Shown: positions 17,449 through 28,845 of the stretch, in pieces
Layout: each line of letters begins with the position of its first letter
Numbering within the stretch: the first letter of the stretch is position 1
Assembly: GCF_003602095.1 (NCBI RefSeq)
Contig: NZ_RAHH01000007.1
Location: 1 to 64,000, forward strand
Origin: Rahnella woolbedingensis
GTDB taxonomy: Bacteria > Pseudomonadota > Gammaproteobacteria > Enterobacterales > Enterobacteriaceae
DNA length: 64,000 bases
Direction: 5' to 3'
Made by a program: the position numbers and the translations under genes
Notes under the pieces: model-generated
Seen by the model: only the letters and a program-made list of their open reading frames with translations
The model's database searches: none
Told to the model about the DNA's origin: nothing

Positions 17449-18882
17449 ATGACTAAGAAAGGATTAACCACCGCCGCTGGCGCGCCCGTCGTCGATAATA
17501 ATAACGTTATTACTGCGGGTCGCCGCGGACCGTTGCTTTTGCAGGACGTGTGGTTTCTTGAGAAATTAGCGCATTTCGACCGGGAAGTGATCCCTGAGCG
17601 TCGTATGCACGCGAAAGGTTCCGGCGCTCACGGTACGTTTACTGTGACCCACGATATTACCTCCTATACCCGCGCGAAGATCTTCTCAGAAATCGGTAAA
17701 CAAACTGACATGTTTATCCGTTTCTCAACGGTGGCCGGTGAGCGCGGCGCGGCGGATGCAGAACGTGATATCCGCGGTTTCTCGATGAAGTTTTACACTG
17801 AAGAAGGCAACTGGGATTTAGTCGGTAACAATACGCCAGTATTTTATCTGCGCGACCCGCTGAAATTCCCTGACCTGAACCACGTGGTTAAACGTGACCC
17901 GCGCACCAATCTGCGCAATCCTGCCTATAAATGGGACTTCTTCTCTCATCTGCCGGAAGCCCTGCATCAGCTGACCATCGACGTCAGCGATCGCGGTCTG
18001 CCAACGTCTTACCGTCATATCCACGGTTTCGGCAGCCATACCTTCAGCTTTATCAATGCAGAAAACGAACGCTTCTGGGTGAAATTCCACTTCCGCTGCC
18101 AGCAGGGTATTGAAAACCTGATGGATGATGAAGCCGAAAAACTGGTGGGCACCGACCGTGAAAGCTCCCAGCGTGACCTATACGAAGCGATTGAACGCGG
18201 TGATTTCCCGCGCTGGAAACTGTTCGTGCAAATCATGCCGGAAGCGGATGCCTCAAAACTGCCGTACAACCCGTTTGACCTGACCAAAGTCTGGCTGCAC
18301 AGCGATTATCCGCTGATTGAAGTGGGTGAATTCGAGCTGAACCGTAATCCGGAAAACTACTTTGCCGAAGTGGAACAGGTGGCAATGAGCCCGGCTAACG
18401 TGGTGCCGGGCATCGGTTTCTCGCCGGATCGCATGTTGCAGGGACGTCTGTTCTCCTATGGTGATGCGCACCGCTATCGTCTGGGCGTGAACCATCATCA
18501 GATCCCGGTTAACGCACCAAAATGCCCGTTCCATAATTATCATCGTGACGGCGCAATGCGTGTGGATGGCAACAGCGGCAACGGCGTAACGTATGAACCG
18601 AATAATGCCGGTTTGTTCCAGGAACAACCTGATTACAGCGAACCGCCACTGAGCATTGAAGGCGCGGCCGACCACTGGAATCACCGTGAAGATGACGATT
18701 ACTTCACCCAGCCGCGTTTACTGTTCAATCTGCTGTCTGAAGCCGAACATCAGCGTATGTTTGCACGTATTGCCAGTGAGCTGAAACATGCGTCGCCAGA
18801 CACGCAGGCACGTCAGGTGGCGCTGTTCTATAAGGTCTGCCCGGCCTATGGCGCTGGCGTTGAGAAAGCCCTGAAAGACTGA
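17449..18882 (+). CDS. katA: Monofunctional haem catalase, small subunit type
   Basis: Breaks hydrogen peroxide down to water and oxygen in the cytosol. The 477-residue length and sequence fit the small-subunit clade 3 catalases (KatA type) rather than the large KatE type. Visible motifs: active-site [16 protein letters not shown] with the distal His, the distal Asn in [15 protein letters not shown], and the haem-ligand Tyr in [14 protein letters not shown]. The ATG at 17449 has GAAGGA 6-7 bases upstream; an in-frame TTG at 17434 is not needed. E. coli K-12 has no such gene here, so it marks a lineage difference. It is followed by its own terminator. Confidence 0.95.
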   Translation: MTKKGLTTAAGAPVVDNNNVITAGRRGPLLLQDVWFLEKLAHFDREVIPERRMHAKGSGAHGTFTVTHDITSYTRAKIFSEIGKQTDMFIRFSTVAGERGAADAERDIRGFSMKFYTEEGNWDLVGNNTPVFYLRDPLKFPDLNHVVKRDPRTNLRNPAYKWDFFSHLPEALHQLTIDVSDRGLPTSYRHIHGFGSHTFSFINAENERFWVKFHFRCQQGIENLMDDEAEKLVGTDRESSQRDLYEAIERGDFPRWKLFVQIMPEADASKLPYNPFDLTKVWLHSDYPLIEVGEFELNRNPENYFAEVEQVAMSPANVVPGIGFSPDRMLQGRLFSYGDAHRYRLGVNHHQIPVNAPKCPFHNYHRDGAMRVDGNSGNGVTYEPNNAGLFQEQPDYSEPPLSIEGAADHWNHREDDDYFTQPRLLFNLLSEAEHQRMFARIASELKHASPDTQARQVALFYKVCPAYGAGVEKALKD

Positions 18883-18906
18883 TTTTCTGACTTTCAGAAA
18901 TGACGA

Positions 18907-18931
18907 GGGCCGCTATGTGCGGCCCTTTTTT
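18907..18931 (+). terminator. Rho-independent terminator after katA
   Basis: GGGCCGC pairs with GCGGCCC around a 5-base loop, followed by six T, 24 bases after the katA stop. On the other strand no T run follows, so it does not obviously serve menE. Confidence 0.92.
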
Positions 18932-18948
18932 GTTTTCACAAGCAGGCG

Positions 18949-20343
18949 TTACGAAAGCCTGTCTATCCATTGACGGACGCTGGCACGCGAGATTTTAATC
19001 CCGCCCTGAGCGAGCATTTCGGGCAACGGGTGATAGGCCACCGGCAACTGAAAACGCGGGATCTTGCTGCTCAGCCAGAGATTAAGTTCCTCATACAGCA
19101 GTCCGACCTGCGCTTCGAGAACAGCGACGGGACGATGACCAAACTGCTCATCTTCTACCGGCACGACAAACGCCTGAGAAACCTGCGGATGACTCACCAG
19201 CACTTTCTCGATATCTTCAGGCTGTATCCCTTCCCCGCCGCTGAAAAAGAGATTATCCAGCCGTCCGGCGATCAGCAGTTCGCCATCACGCCATTCTCCC
19301 CGGTCACGGGTATGTAACCAGCCGTCAGTACTGACTACCGGCGTCAGCGCACCCTTTTTCCAGTAACCACAGGCCAGACTGTCGCTGCGGATCAGCACTT
19401 CCTGACTGACGATGTTGATGTCTTTCCCGCTGAGCGGCAGCCCGACGCCCGCAGATCCATCGGCACGCTTTGCGGTCACGGTAGACGCCGTTTCAGTCAT
19501 GCCGTATCCGCACCAGCAGCGGATCCCCGCGCTTTCCGCCTGTGCGGTCAATTCCGGCGGGATCTGCGCGCCACCGAGCAACACATCTTTCAATTTTTCT
19601 GGCAGCGACGGGCTTTTGAGCAGACGCCAGAGCTGGGTCGGCACCAGTGAGGCATGGCTGCATTCCTGCAATGCCGCTTCAAAGGGTTGTCCATCGGCCA
19701 GCACCAGCGTCGCTCCGGCAAGCAGCCAGCGCCAGATGATGCCCTGTCCGGAAACATGGAATTGCGGTAAAGAGAGCAGCCAGCTGTGGTTCTGTGTGAA
19801 AGGGATAAGCCCGAGCACGCCCGCCGCACTGGCCAGATGGGCGGCGAGGGTATGCGCAGCCGCTTTAGGTAACCCCGAAGAGCCGGAGGTCAGCGTCAGC
19901 GTTGCAATGCGATCCGGCTGCCACGCGACGGCGCTGACAGACCAGGCATTTTGCAGCGTGAGCGCGGGGATGTTCAGACTAAGTGCCGGTTCAGCGAGGT
20001 CTAGCATAAAATCAATATCGAGCTGAGAAAGCAGTTCGTCGCATAACGCCTGAGGAAGTTGCGGATTGAGCGGCAATAAGCGCGCGCCGGTCTGCAACAG
20101 CGCCAGATAACTCAGCAGCGCATCCAGATTATTTTTACTGCGCAGCACCACGCCGGCGCCTTCTGTCACGCCCTGAGCAATAAATCCGGCGGCCAGCGAA
20201 TCAACACGATGCTGTAAATCACACCAGCACCAGCTGACGTCCCCGGCTTTAAGCGCCACCGCAAAAGGAGTCTGGGCAGACCACTGACGCCACGGCCAGT
20301 CCGTCATAATTGGCTCTGCCATACTGTCTATTGGCTCTGCCAT
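18949..20343 (-). CDS. menE: o-Succinylbenzoate-CoA ligase
   Basis: Activates o-succinylbenzoate with ATP and CoA to OSB-CoA in menaquinone synthesis. An adenylate-forming enzyme of 464 residues with the P-loop-like [22 protein letters not shown] and the hinge region [18 protein letters not shown], plus a C-terminal Lys in GGIKISR. The start at 20343 has GGAG 5 bases upstream and overlaps menC by 16 bases. The ATG at 20307 (MTDWPWRQW) matches where the E. coli protein begins; the 12 extra residues come from a tandem duplication at the menC/menE junction. It is the last gene of the men operon. Confidence 0.94.
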   Translation of the reverse strand: MAEPIDSMAEPIMTDWPWRQWSAQTPFAVALKAGDVSWCWCDLQHRVDSLAAGFIAQGVTEGAGVVLRSKNNLDALLSYLALLQTGARLLPLNPQLPQALCDELLSQLDIDFMLDLAEPALSLNIPALTLQNAWSVSAVAWQPDRIATLTLTSGSSGLPKAAAHTLAAHLASAAGVLGLIPFTQNHSWLLSLPQFHVSGQGIIWRWLLAGATLVLADGQPFEAALQECSHASLVPTQLWRLLKSPSLPEKLKDVLLGGAQIPPELTAQAESAGIRCWCGYGMTETASTVTAKRADGSAGVGLPLSGKDINIVSQEVLIRSDSLACGYWKKGALTPVVSTDGWLHTRDRGEWRDGELLIAGRLDNLFFSGGEGIQPEDIEKVLVSHPQVSQAFVVPVEDEQFGHRPVAVLEAQVGLLYEELNLWLSSKIPRFQLPVAYHPLPEMLAQGGIKISRASVRQWIDRLS

Positions 20344-20350
20344 ACAATCT
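20309..20350. repeat. 21-bp tandem duplication at the menC/menE junction
   Basis: The 16-mer ATTGGCTCTGCCATAC occurs at 20309-20324 and 20330-20345, and the whole 21-bp units match at 19 positions. The outer copy supplies the end of menC, with its TAG, and a menE start; the inner copy adds seven codons to menE. Confidence 0.85.
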
Positions 20351-21329
20351 CCAGCGCGGAAACATCGGTCAGAGGTAATGGCGAATCCGGCCAGCGGCGA
20401 ACCAGCTGCGCCTGCATCAGATCCAGCGTATCCAGACCGGGAACGGCATCCGGCGTCAGCCACTGCGCGATACGTGCCAGCTGGGTCAGCCCCAGACTGG
20501 ATTCAATCGATGAGCTGATCACCGCTTCCAGTCCGGCGGCGTGCGCCTGGGCTATCAGCTGACGGCAACGCATCAGACTGCCGGTGAGCGTGGGTTTAAT
20601 GATAATCGCTGCCACACCCGGCTCAGCCTGCACGGTAAAACCGGCTTCGCGCACGCTTTCATCCCAGGCAATCGCGATACCGGTCAGACGGGCAAAGTCA
20701 CGGGACTGTTCGCGGGTCAGACAGGGTTCTTCGATAAACGTGATACGGGATCGCAGTTCCGGCGGGACGTGGCGGGCAAATCCTTCGGCTTTTACCGGCG
20801 ACCAGCTGCGGTTAGCGTCGAGGCGCAGATGCAAATCCGGCAAAGCTTCCAGCAGCATGCTGACGTTCAGCCCATCACCGACCGACTCGTAGAGTCCGAC
20901 TTTTACTTTCGCGACTTTCCGGCCATGCGCATCTGCGGGCAATCCTCCGAGTCGTGCATAAAGTTCGTTCGGATCGCCGTGGCACAAAGGCGCACAGCGC
21001 GTACTCAGCACCTGCGGCAGTTCATCGCGCAGTTCTGCATCGGCACAGCTCAGTCCGAACGCCACCGAAGGCAACGTGCTGAATGCCGAGGCGAGAGCGG
21101 CCAGGGAAGCGCCCTGCATCCACTGACTCAACGCATGTTGAACAGCTTCCTGCGCCTGGGGCAAATCCTCCTGACTAAAACCGGGCAGCGGCGCAATCTC
21201 ACCCCAGCCGGTTTTATCATCCTGCCACAATGAAACCAGCAGCCCGTCGCGGGTTTTCAGACGCTGATTGCGCAGCACCACGCCAGCTTCCATCGGCAGG
21301 CTGTACCGGTACACCGTGGCGCGGCGCAT
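20328..21329 (-). CDS. menC: o-Succinylbenzoate synthase
   Basis: Dehydrates SHCHC to o-succinylbenzoate. A 333-residue enolase-superfamily enzyme close to E. coli MenC: the N-terminal capping domain ([15 protein letters not shown]), the catalytic KVKVG with both lysines, metal ligands in LDANRSW, FIEEP and AWDES, and the second catalytic Lys in [11 protein letters not shown]. The start overlaps the menB stop by one base (TAATG). The C-terminus is a few residues longer than in E. coli, because the end of the gene is part of a tandem duplication. Confidence 0.96.
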   Translation of the reverse strand: MRRATVYRYSLPMEAGVVLRNQRLKTRDGLLVSLWQDDKTGWGEIAPLPGFSQEDLPQAQEAVQHALSQWMQGASLAALASAFSTLPSVAFGLSCADAELRDELPQVLSTRCAPLCHGDPNELYARLGGLPADAHGRKVAKVKVGLYESVGDGLNVSMLLEALPDLHLRLDANRSWSPVKAEGFARHVPPELRSRITFIEEPCLTREQSRDFARLTGIAIAWDESVREAGFTVQAEPGVAAIIIKPTLTGSLMRCRQLIAQAHAAGLEAVISSSIESSLGLTQLARIAQWLTPDAVPGLDTLDLMQAQLVRRWPDSPLPLTDVSALEIVWQSQ

Positions 21330-22186
21330 TAGGGATTACGCTTAAATTTGCTGAAGTCCGGCTGACGTTTTTCGTTAAACGCGTTACGGCCTTCCTGACC
21401 TTCGTCGGTCATGTAGAACAGCATAGTGGCGTTACCCGCCAGTTCCTGAAGACCCGCCTGACCGTCACAATCGGCATTCAGAGCGGCTTTCAGACAACGC
21501 AGCGCCATCGGGCTGTTTTCCAGCATCTCACGACACCAGCGTACGGTTTCTTTTTCCAGTTCTGCCAGCGGAACCACGGTGTTCACCAGCCCCATTTCCA
21601 GCGCAGCTTTGGCATCATACTGACGGCACAGGAACCAGATTTCGCGGGCTTTTTTCTGCCCGACGATGCGCGCCATATAAGATGCGCCCCAGCCGCCGTC
21701 GAAGGATCCGACTTTCGGGCCGGTCTGGCCAAAGATGGCGTTATCTGCCGCAATGGTCAGATCGCACATCATATGCAGCACGTGGCCGCCGCCGATGGAA
21801 TAACCGGCCACCATCGCGACAACCGGCTTAGGACAGGTGCGGATCTGGCGCTGGAAATCCAGTACGTTCAGGTGATGCACACCGCTGGCATCCTGATAGC
21901 CGCCGTAGTCGCCACGGACTTTCTGGTCGCCACCGGCGCAGAAGGCTTTTTCGCCTTCACCGGTCAGCACGATCACACCGATACCTTCGTCGTTGCGGGC
22001 ATCATCAAGGGCGCGGATCATTTCCTTCACCGTCAGCGGGCGGAATGCATTACGCACCTGAGGACGGTTGATGGTGATTTTAGCGATGCCATCGGTGGAT
22101 TTGTGATAACGGATATCTTCAAACTCACCGGTGCAGTCACGCCATTCGACCGGCGCGTAAAGTTCTTTTTCATCAGGATAAATCAT
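21329..22186 (-). CDS. menB: 1,4-Dihydroxy-2-naphthoyl-CoA synthase
   Basis: Closes the ring of OSB-CoA to form DHNA-CoA. A crotonase-fold enzyme of 285 residues, the same length as E. coli MenB and nearly identical in sequence. The oxyanion-hole and active-site segments [39 protein letters not shown] and [17 protein letters not shown] are present. The Gly after GYSIGG is the site that binds bicarbonate in this type of MenB. The ATG at 22186 follows AAAGGACG; a TTG two codons earlier is not needed. The start lies inside the menH end (14-base overlap). Confidence 0.97.
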   Translation of the reverse strand: MIYPDEKELYAPVEWRDCTGEFEDIRYHKSTDGIAKITINRPQVRNAFRPLTVKEMIRALDDARNDEGIGVIVLTGEGEKAFCAGGDQKVRGDYGGYQDASGVHHLNVLDFQRQIRTCPKPVVAMVAGYSIGGGHVLHMMCDLTIAADNAIFGQTGPKVGSFDGGWGASYMARIVGQKKAREIWFLCRQYDAKAALEMGLVNTVVPLAELEKETVRWCREMLENSPMALRCLKAALNADCDGQAGLQELAGNATMLFYMTDEGQEGRNAFNEKRQPDFSKFKRNP

Positions 22187-22970
22187 GTGCAACGTCCTTT
22201 AAGACAGGTGAAGTAATCAATGCCAGCGCCTGACGGACAAATTCCGCCGGATTTTCACGGTGGGCGTTATGCCCGGCATTGGCGACAGTGCGCAGTCCGA
22301 AACCGGAATGCTGCGCGAGATGGATAAATTTGGTGTCATGACTGCCGCACAGCCAGACAAGCGGCAGCGAAAGCTTATGCAGTTCCCCGCGCAAATCGGG
22401 CTGCACCGACAGCGATGTCGCCGTAAGCATCGCGGCGACCGTATGAGGATTATTGTTTTCACGCAGCAAAATCAGTTGCTGACGCTGTTCGTCGGTCAGG
22501 CTGGAAAACACCGGCTGACGGTACCAGCTGGCAAGCGCCTGTTTCCACGGCAGTTGCAAAAAACGCGTCGCCCATTGCTGATCGTGATGACGGCGTTGCG
22601 CGCGTTCGGCCTGACAGGTCAGCCCCGGATGCGCACCTTCGACCAGCACGCCCTGCAATCCGCTGCTGTCCCCCTGACAGGCGTGATACAGGCTGATGCG
22701 TCCGCCGAGCGAATAGCCAATAAGCCAGTAGGATGTGATCCCCTGCTGATGCAAAGTCTCCGTCAGCAGTTGACTGACATCCGCAAAACCGGCGGCGGTT
22801 AAAGACGCTGAACGCCCGTGCCCCGGTAAATCGATAAACAGACAAGGCCAGCTGGCGAGGGACGCCTGTAAAGGCTGCCAGTCCGCCGCGCTGCCCAGCA
22901 GACCGTGGAGGAAAACCAGCCACGGGCGGCCTGTGACTCCGGCATTTAAAGAAGTACAGGCCAGCGTCAT
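22173..22970 (-). CDS. menH: SHCHC synthase, alpha/beta hydrolase
   Basis: 2-succinyl-6-hydroxy-2,4-cyclohexadiene-1-carboxylate synthase, which removes pyruvate from SEPHCHC. An alpha/beta hydrolase of 265 residues with the oxyanion segment [22 protein letters not shown], the nucleophile elbow IGYSLGGR, and a C-terminal His in [11 protein letters not shown]. The start at 22970 overlaps the menD stop (ATGA), so the two are translationally coupled; an earlier in-frame start would extend it into menD without a better ribosome site. Confidence 0.94.
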   Translation of the reverse strand: MTLACTSLNAGVTGRPWLVFLHGLLGSAADWQPLQASLASWPCLFIDLPGHGRSASLTAAGFADVSQLLTETLHQQGITSYWLIGYSLGGRISLYHACQGDSSGLQGVLVEGAHPGLTCQAERAQRRHHDQQWATRFLQLPWKQALASWYRQPVFSSLTDEQRQQLILLRENNNPHTVAAMLTATSLSVQPDLRGELHKLSLPLVWLCGSHDTKFIHLAQHSGFGLRTVANAGHNAHRENPAEFVRQALALITSPVLKDVAHDLS

Positions 22971-24640
22971 GATGCACTGACCTCGCGGACCAGCGCACGC
23001 AGGCATTCTGCTCCGTGCGTCTCGCTGACTCTCAGTTCAATGAGTTTCACACCGCCATGCTGCCAGCATTCGGTCACTGCCTCCTGTAGCGCAGACATTG
23101 ATGCCGGACAGGCATAATCGAGACCAAACATTGCCGCCGCATGACTGAAACTGACATTCTGCGGCATACAGTAAAACCGCTGGCGCTCGGCTTCCGGCGT
23201 CGGCAACAGCGAAAAAATCTGCCCGCCATTGTTGTTCACCACCATAATAACCGTCGGCGCAGAGCACTGACGCATCAGCGCCAGCGCATTTAAATCATAA
23301 AGCGCGGAGATATCACCGAGCAGCACCAGCGTCGGTTTGCAGGTCGCGCGCTGCACGCCCGCGGCGGTGGAAAGCAGACCATCAATACCGCTGGCACCGC
23401 GATTGGCGAAAACGGGATAACCGGCAGGCAGTTTTGCAAACGCATCCACCAGCCGGACAATCAGGCTGTTGCCAAGGAATAACTGACCGTGCGGGGGCAA
23501 TAATGCCGGAATCTGCCATGCGGCGGCGGCCTCTCCAAAAGTCCCTTCAAGATGCGTTTTCACCGCATCTCTGGCGCGTTGTGAACAGGACACAAGCTCT
23601 TCCGCCCAGTCAGGCTGCGGCTGCGCCGGATGTGCCTGCAACCAGCCTGTGACATCCGCCTGAATACGACGACCCCGGTGCTGCGCCGGATCCTGTCGGC
23701 CGGGCAGCGTATCAATCAGCCAGTATTCGTCGGGTTCGCACGCCGCCTGCCATTGCAGTAAACGTTTACCGGTCAGGCCGCCACCAAACTGAATAACCAG
23801 CTGAGTGCGTGCCAGCACGGCTTGCGCCTGCGGTGAGGCCAGCCATAAATCGGCACAGGAAAGCGGATTACCGGTAGATGCCTGAACGTCAGTGAGCAGC
23901 GGCCAGCCAAGTTGTTCTGCCCAGCGGGCGACTGACTCACTTTCCTGTGCGGATATGCGTCCCGCAATAATCACGCCGCGCTTTTGCCGCCATGAAAACC
24001 AGTCTGGCTGTACGTTTGTATGCTCAACCGGCGGGTAATTCAGCCAGGGCTGATGCCCCTGCCACCAGTCGCCCAGCTGTTCCAGCCAGTCCTGATGTTC
24101 ACCGCTGTCTTCGCCATAAAGCGGTTCGGCGAACGGACAGTTAATATGCACCGCGCCGTGCGTCTGCTGCGCCAGCGTATTATCCAGCGCAGAGACCAGC
24201 CAGCGGGCGCTGATTTCCGGTGTCGGACGCGGCAAATCCAGCGTCTGTACCGGATGACCGGCGAACATGCCGGTCTGGCGGATGGCCTGATTGGCACCGC
24301 AGTCGATGAGTTCCGGCGGGCGGTCGGCGGTGAGCAGTACCAGCTTTTCACCGGTCAGCCCGGCTTCGATCAGCGACGGATAAAGATTGGCTACCGCAGT
24401 GCCTGAGGTAACAATGATCGCCACGCGCTGTCCGCTGGCTTTTGCCAGACCGAGCGCCAGATGGCCGAGGCCGCGTTCATCAAAATGGGTATGGCAGATA
24501 AGGTGCGGATGCGCGGCTGCGGCGAGCGTCAGCGGCGTAGAGCGTGAACCTGGCGCAATACAAACGTGTTGCACCTGATGGCGGGTCAGGGTTTCGAGGA
24601 GCAGCGTCGCCCAGCGGCGGTTAAAAACGGCAACAGACAT
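22967..24640 (-). CDS. menD: SEPHCHC synthase, thiamine diphosphate enzyme
   Basis: Joins 2-oxoglutarate-derived succinic semialdehyde to isochorismate, the first committed step of menaquinone synthesis. A ThDP enzyme of 557 residues. The N-terminal pyrimidine-binding part includes the catalytic Glu in [20 protein letters not shown] and the [11 protein letters not shown] motif. The C-terminal ThDP motif runs from [12 protein letters not shown] to VNNNGGQIF. The start [11 protein letters not shown] at 24640 matches the E. coli protein and has GGAG about 11 bases upstream. menF ends 23 bases before it. Confidence 0.96.
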   Translation of the reverse strand: MSVAVFNRRWATLLLETLTRHQVQHVCIAPGSRSTPLTLAAAAHPHLICHTHFDERGLGHLALGLAKASGQRVAIIVTSGTAVANLYPSLIEAGLTGEKLVLLTADRPPELIDCGANQAIRQTGMFAGHPVQTLDLPRPTPEISARWLVSALDNTLAQQTHGAVHINCPFAEPLYGEDSGEHQDWLEQLGDWWQGHQPWLNYPPVEHTNVQPDWFSWRQKRGVIIAGRISAQESESVARWAEQLGWPLLTDVQASTGNPLSCADLWLASPQAQAVLARTQLVIQFGGGLTGKRLLQWQAACEPDEYWLIDTLPGRQDPAQHRGRRIQADVTGWLQAHPAQPQPDWAEELVSCSQRARDAVKTHLEGTFGEAAAAWQIPALLPPHGQLFLGNSLIVRLVDAFAKLPAGYPVFANRGASGIDGLLSTAAGVQRATCKPTLVLLGDISALYDLNALALMRQCSAPTVIMVVNNNGGQIFSLLPTPEAERQRFYCMPQNVSFSHAAAMFGLDYACPASMSALQEAVTECWQHGGVKLIELRVSETHGAECLRALVREVSAS

Positions 24641-24663
24641 GGTCAACTCACTCCGGCAAAGGA

Positions 24664-26001
24664 TTATCCGGCCTGAACGGCAGGCGTGTAGTGCTCTTCC
24701 AGCAAAGTACGCAAACCTGCGGCTTTGTTTTCGATTTCCTGCCATTCCTGCGCAGCGTCAGAACCGGCGACAATTCCGGCACCGGCGTAGAGTTCCAGAT
24801 GATGCCCTTTCACCGCGGCAGAGCGCAGCGCGACGGTAAACTCAGTCTGTTCAGCACTAATGTAACCGGCAGAACCGGCGTACCATTCGCGGTCAAAAGG
24901 TTCATATTCGGCGATAAATTCACGGGCCGCCTGACGCGGCAATCCGGCGACAGCCGCCGTAGGTTGCAGGCGTTGCAGACAACCGGCGTCATCAGATTCT
25001 GTCAGTTCACCATGAATACTGCGGCGAAGATGCTGTACTTTGCGCAGACGTAAAATCTCAGCAGGCATGATATCGAGCGATTGCGCCCCGCCCTGCAAAC
25101 GCTGGCAAATGTCATCCACCACCAGCAGGTTTTCACGCTGATTTTTGCCATCGTTTAGCAACCAGTTACCGAGATCCTGTGCTTTATCATCATCCGGATC
25201 ATTGGCGACGGTACCTGCCAGCGCTTCGGTATAAAGCTCGTCGTGGCTGCGCAGGAACAGGCGTTCCGGACTGGAACCCAGAAATGCCTGTTGCGGCGTG
25301 AACGCCAGCATAAAGTGATAACAATGATGATTCACCGCCCGGCTGGCGGCCAGAAATGCGCAGGCATTCAGCGGCTGACTGAGGGTCAGCGTGGTTTTGC
25401 GTGCCAGCACCACTTTGTCGAATTGCTGCTCTTCAATACAGTTCAGTGCGCGGGTAATCAGCTGGTTCCACTGTGGCTGCGCCGGTAAATGCTGGTGCTG
25501 TAATACGCGGGAGGCGATCGGCGGTAAAGCCTGACTGGCGACCAGGGATCGCAGGAACAAACGGGTGCGGCGCGCTTCCTCACGTAAGGAGCGGGGACTG
25601 AAAAGCGTACAGCGTAGCCAGTAGCGGGTGCCCTGACGGCAAAGTTCGATGCGCGGGAGAAAGAGTGCGTTGGCCGCAAAAGCAGAATTGTCGGCACCGT
25701 TGAAAGCGTTCAGCCCCCAGATATGCAGATCAGGCACATCCTGATGCTCACGGATGAAGGCCTGCGCCTGTGCGGTATCGCCAAAAGCGTAAGCATCGCC
25801 ACAAACGGCAGCTTCTTCATTGCCGTCACGCTGTTGCCAGTAGAATTTCGGGTAGCAGGGTTGCGCAGACAACCATTCCAGCAGGCCGGTGTCTGGCTGT
25901 TTTTGCAGAGAATAACTGAACTGCCGGATCCCCGCTGTATCAGGCCATTCGCCTGCAAGCGTTGCATCGAGCTGCTCAATGATTGCTGATATTTGTTTCA
26001 C
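24664..26001 (-). CDS. menF: Isochorismate synthase MenF
   Basis: Converts chorismate to isochorismate at the head of the menaquinone pathway. The 445-residue protein has a variable N-terminal half and a C-terminal chorismate-binding domain: [10 protein letters not shown] with the catalytic Lys, [21 protein letters not shown], the metal-binding [11 protein letters not shown], and YAGSAGYI. The start is a GTG at 26001 with GAGG 5 bases upstream; no ATG lies nearby. It opens the men operon menF-D-H-B-C-E, which then runs with overlaps or short gaps. The promoter must lie in the 230 bases before elaB ends. Confidence 0.93.
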   Translation of the reverse strand: MKQISAIIEQLDATLAGEWPDTAGIRQFSYSLQKQPDTGLLEWLSAQPCYPKFYWQQRDGNEEAAVCGDAYAFGDTAQAQAFIREHQDVPDLHIWGLNAFNGADNSAFAANALFLPRIELCRQGTRYWLRCTLFSPRSLREEARRTRLFLRSLVASQALPPIASRVLQHQHLPAQPQWNQLITRALNCIEEQQFDKVVLARKTTLTLSQPLNACAFLAASRAVNHHCYHFMLAFTPQQAFLGSSPERLFLRSHDELYTEALAGTVANDPDDDKAQDLGNWLLNDGKNQRENLLVVDDICQRLQGGAQSLDIMPAEILRLRKVQHLRRSIHGELTESDDAGCLQRLQPTAAVAGLPRQAAREFIAEYEPFDREWYAGSAGYISAEQTEFTVALRSAAVKGHHLELYAGAGIVAGSDAAQEWQEIENKAAGLRTLLEEHYTPAVQAG

Positions 26002-26196
26002 CGCTACCTCGGGCCATACCGGATGTTTAGTGACGGGCAGAAATACCCTTCTGGATCAAAAAACGGGTTGGATCAATTACGGATGAATTATGCGGCGATA
26101 CGAAAAATGAAAATATGCGACAGATCAAGCTGAAGTGAGTGCAGTTAGCTAAGAAGGAGTATAGGAGCAGACAAAGGAGTTATCAAATGCGTAGAG

Positions 26197-26220
26197 CAGG
26201 AGCAGCGCACGCTGCCCCTG
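26197..26220 (-). terminator. Stem-loop after elaB
   Basis: On the minus strand CAGGGGCAGCG pairs with CGCTGCTCCTG (one G-U pair) across a 2-base centre, 11 bases after the elaB stop. No T run follows, so it is at best an imperfect terminator; it may protect the mRNA end. Confidence 0.5.
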
Positions 26221-26231
26221 AAGAAATGCTA

Positions 26232-26540
26232 TTAGCGACGCAGCAGCAAGCCTACAACCAGGCCGACGGCGGCACCGACACCCACGCCATGCCACGGATT
26301 TTCGCGCACATAGCTGTCCGTCTGTTCAGCGACGTGACGGGCTTTCTTACAATAAGAACGGGCGGAAGGATCAATACGGGATTTGATATCTTTCAGTGCG
26401 TTTTCAGCACGTGCTTTAATCTGCACGTATTTCTCATCCGCTTTATCACCGGAAGATTTCAGCACTTCTTCCAGAGTTTCAGTCAGCATACGCAAATCGT
26501 CATCTAACGAATTCTGCTGTGTCTCAAATTGGTCAGCCAT
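26232..26540 (-). CDS. elaB: ElaB, DUF883 tail-anchored membrane protein
   Basis: A 102-residue protein of the ElaB/YqjD/YgaM family. A charged helical N-terminal part (DDDLRMLTETLEEVLKSSGDKADEKYVQIKARAENAL) is followed by a Gly-rich C-terminal membrane segment (GVGVGAAVGLVVGLLL) and two arginines. In E. coli these inner-membrane proteins bind ribosomes in stationary phase and are RpoS-dependent, with ElaB also linked to oxidative and heat stress. GGAG lies 6 bases before the ATG. It stands alone between menF and the DUF1097 gene. Confidence 0.94.
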   Translation of the reverse strand: MADQFETQQNSLDDDLRMLTETLEEVLKSSGDKADEKYVQIKARAENALKDIKSRIDPSARSYCKKARHVAEQTDSYVRENPWHGVGVGAAVGLVVGLLLRR

Positions 26541-26657
26541 GGTTATCTCCTTATGATGTGTTCGGGTCTTATAAAAACTTATGCTGCCATTAACCCTAGC
26601 GCAGTTCCGCCTTAATTGCCCGACAGATCATCAGAAAACTGTCGTAAAAACGGGGTT

Positions 26658-27173
26658 TTAAGAACCTTCTGACCCTTTGATATCCGTAAAAATAGCCGCT
26701 TTTTTAGCCCCATCCAGCTGTTTTTCACGCTGTTTCGCCAGCCATAATCCGCTGTTTTTCATCGCGTAACCAAACACCAGCCCGACCAGCAATGACACCA
26801 CCACCTGACGCCAGTCACCCTGCGCGGCAAAGGTCGCACAGGCACCGATAAATGTACCCGGCACAAAGGCCAGCCACTGTTGCCACGCCTGAATGCACAT
26901 CAGGAATGCGACTACGCCGGTCAGCATATAACCCAGAATGCTCCATTCGGGGCGCATGGCGCTGCCCGCGATGATCACCACCGCCCAGAATACGCCGCTC
27001 AGACAGGTCAGCGTGCTGATAAGCAATCCACGCAATCCACCCTGCGGACAGGCGAAATACGCCGTGCATCCGAGGAATCCCGCCCAGCTTATCAGGCCAA
27101 GGCTGATAGCCACCCATCCCCAGATGCCGGAGAGGACGCCGGTGGTTATGGCAATCATCACTAAAACATTCAT
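26658..27173 (-). CDS. ycdZ: DUF1097 inner membrane protein, YcdZ-like
   Basis: A 171-residue protein with about five hydrophobic segments, similar to E. coli YcdZ along its length (IAITTGVLSGIWGWVAISLGL, YFACPQGG, FVPGTFIGACATFA, GYAMKNSGLWLA). The function of the family is not known. The start at 27173 (MNVLVMIA) matches the E. coli protein; a longer in-frame version would add 42 unlike residues. In E. coli the gene is elsewhere (near the csg/ymd region), so finding it between elaB and nuoN is a difference in gene order. Its long 5' side overlaps nothing. Confidence 0.85.
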   Translation of the reverse strand: MNVLVMIAITTGVLSGIWGWVAISLGLISWAGFLGCTAYFACPQGGLRGLLISTLTCLSGVFWAVVIIAGSAMRPEWSILGYMLTGVVAFLMCIQAWQQWLAFVPGTFIGACATFAAQGDWRQVVVSLLVGLVFGYAMKNSGLWLAKQREKQLDGAKKAAIFTDIKGSEGS

Positions 27174-27318
27174 GGTGTAAATCCATACGAATTTGAACAA
27201 GCGCGCAGTGTACGCATTGGCAGGAATAATGGAATGGGTAAGATCACAAAACGAATGTAATATTTTGCTGAACGTACATATAAATGTGATTTGAATCACA
27301 CTTATATACCAATACGAT

Positions 27319-27345
27319 TAAAAAAGCCGCTCAGGTGAGCGGCTT
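27319..27345 (-). terminator. Rho-independent terminator of the nuo operon
   Basis: On the minus strand AAGCCGCTCA pairs with TGAGCGGCTT and is followed by a run of six or seven T. It lies 34 bases after the nuoN stop, and closes the 15-kb nuo transcription unit. Confidence 0.93.
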
Positions 27346-27378
27346 CGTGAGTTTTTCAGGCTGTGTTTGCAGACTTTA

Positions 27379-28839
27379 TCAGAGCAGCGGTTGCGCCATC
27401 TGCACCAGCGAAATCAGCGGTTGCGGGAAGATACCCAGCAACAGCACCAGAATCGCGGAAATCAGTACAACCACACCACCCGCCGTGAGCGCCCAGTTGT
27501 TTGGCGTATCACGCACCAGCGTTTCAGGCGCACTCAGATACAAGCTCACCGTCACGCGCAGGTAGTAGTAAAGGCCAATCGCAGAACCCACCACTACAGC
27601 ACCGGTCAGCCACCACAGATGCGCGGTCACACCGGTCGCAATCACGTAGAACTTACCGATAAAGCCCAGCGTCATCGGGATACCGGCCAGTGACAGCATC
27701 ATCACGGTCATTACCGCAGACAGGATTGGCTTATGCCAGAACAGACCACGGTAGGAGAACAGCGATTCTGCATCCGGACCTTTGTACGGGCTGGACATCA
27801 GGCTGACCACACCGAAGGCGCCGAGGCTGCTGAACAGGTAACCGGCCAGATACACACCAACGGTTTCCATCGACAACTGATGCGTCTGAACGGCAATCAG
27901 CGCCACCAGCAGATAACCGAGGTGAGCAATGGAAGAGTAACCGAGCAGGCGTTTAATGTTGCTCTGGCTGATCGCCATCAGGTTACCGACCAGAATCGAG
28001 CAGAAGGCGATAATCGACAGCACGATACGAATCGATTCGCTGTCAGCTACCGGCGCGTACAGGAACAAACGCATCACCACCGCGAAGATTGCGATTTTGC
28101 TGGCGGTTGCCAGGAAAGTCGAAACCGGTGCAGGTGCGCCCTGATACACGTCTGGCGTCCACAGGTGGAACGGAACCAAAGACAGTTTGAAGCCCAGACC
28201 GACAATCATCATCCCCAGACCCGCCATCAGCAGCGGCTGGTGCAGCATCACGCCGTCGCCCAAATTTTTGCCCAGAGACGCAAAGGACAAATCACCGGAC
28301 TGTGCGTACAGCAGCGCCATACCAAACAGCAGGAAAGATGACGCGGCAGCGGACAGCAGCATGTATTTGATAGCCGCTTCCAGCGAGCGTTTCTGGCGGT
28401 AGGCGTAACCAATCAGGCCAAACAATGGCAGTGAGATCAGCTCGATCCCAAGGAACATTGACGCCAGATGGTTAGAGCACGCCAGCAGAATGCCGCCCAT
28501 TGCTGCAATGAGAACTAACAGGTAGAACTCTTCGCGGTTGTCCGGATAACCGGCCAGCCATGGGTAAGCAAACGTACTGGTCGCCAGACTGGCCAGCAGC
28601 ACCAGCCCGATGTAGAACATCGAGTAACCGTCAACGCGCAGCAGCGGCGTGACGTCCTGCGGGCCGACCTGCGCGACGTAGTAAAGGGAAAGTAAGGCAA
28701 CGTTCAGCCCGATGACTGTCAGTGTGGCATTAAGAAAATGGTCGCGTCGCCACGCAATGGACAGCATCACCACCACCACCGTCAATCCGACGATCATCAG
28801 CGGTAATAGTGCGATCAGATTTTGAAGTGTAAATGTCAT
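27379..28839 (-). CDS. nuoN: NADH:quinone oxidoreductase subunit N
   Basis: One of the three antiporter-like proton-pumping subunits in the membrane arm of complex I. It has 486 residues and about 14 hydrophobic segments, close to E. coli NuoN. The charged residues of the proton channel can be seen in [12 protein letters not shown] (Glu), [18 protein letters not shown] (Lys) and [23 protein letters not shown] (Lys). It is the last gene of the operon, 6 bases after nuoM. Confidence 0.97.
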   Translation of the reverse strand: MTFTLQNLIALLPLMIVGLTVVVVMLSIAWRRDHFLNATLTVIGLNVALLSLYYVAQVGPQDVTPLLRVDGYSMFYIGLVLLASLATSTFAYPWLAGYPDNREEFYLLVLIAAMGGILLACSNHLASMFLGIELISLPLFGLIGYAYRQKRSLEAAIKYMLLSAAASSFLLFGMALLYAQSGDLSFASLGKNLGDGVMLHQPLLMAGLGMMIVGLGFKLSLVPFHLWTPDVYQGAPAPVSTFLATASKIAIFAVVMRLFLYAPVADSESIRIVLSIIAFCSILVGNLMAISQSNIKRLLGYSSIAHLGYLLVALIAVQTHQLSMETVGVYLAGYLFSSLGAFGVVSLMSSPYKGPDAESLFSYRGLFWHKPILSAVMTVMMLSLAGIPMTLGFIGKFYVIATGVTAHLWWLTGAVVVGSAIGLYYYLRVTVSLYLSAPETLVRDTPNNWALTAGGVVVLISAILVLLLGIFPQPLISLVQMAQPLL

Positions 28840-28845
28840 GGCGAG

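Noticed and set aside
26187-26507. Plus-strand frame opposite elaB, starting with a good ribosome site (AAAGGAG) before ATG at 26187
   Set aside because: The ribosome site looks good but the frame is fully antisense to elaB, has no recognisable motif and overlaps its terminator-like stem; probably chance.
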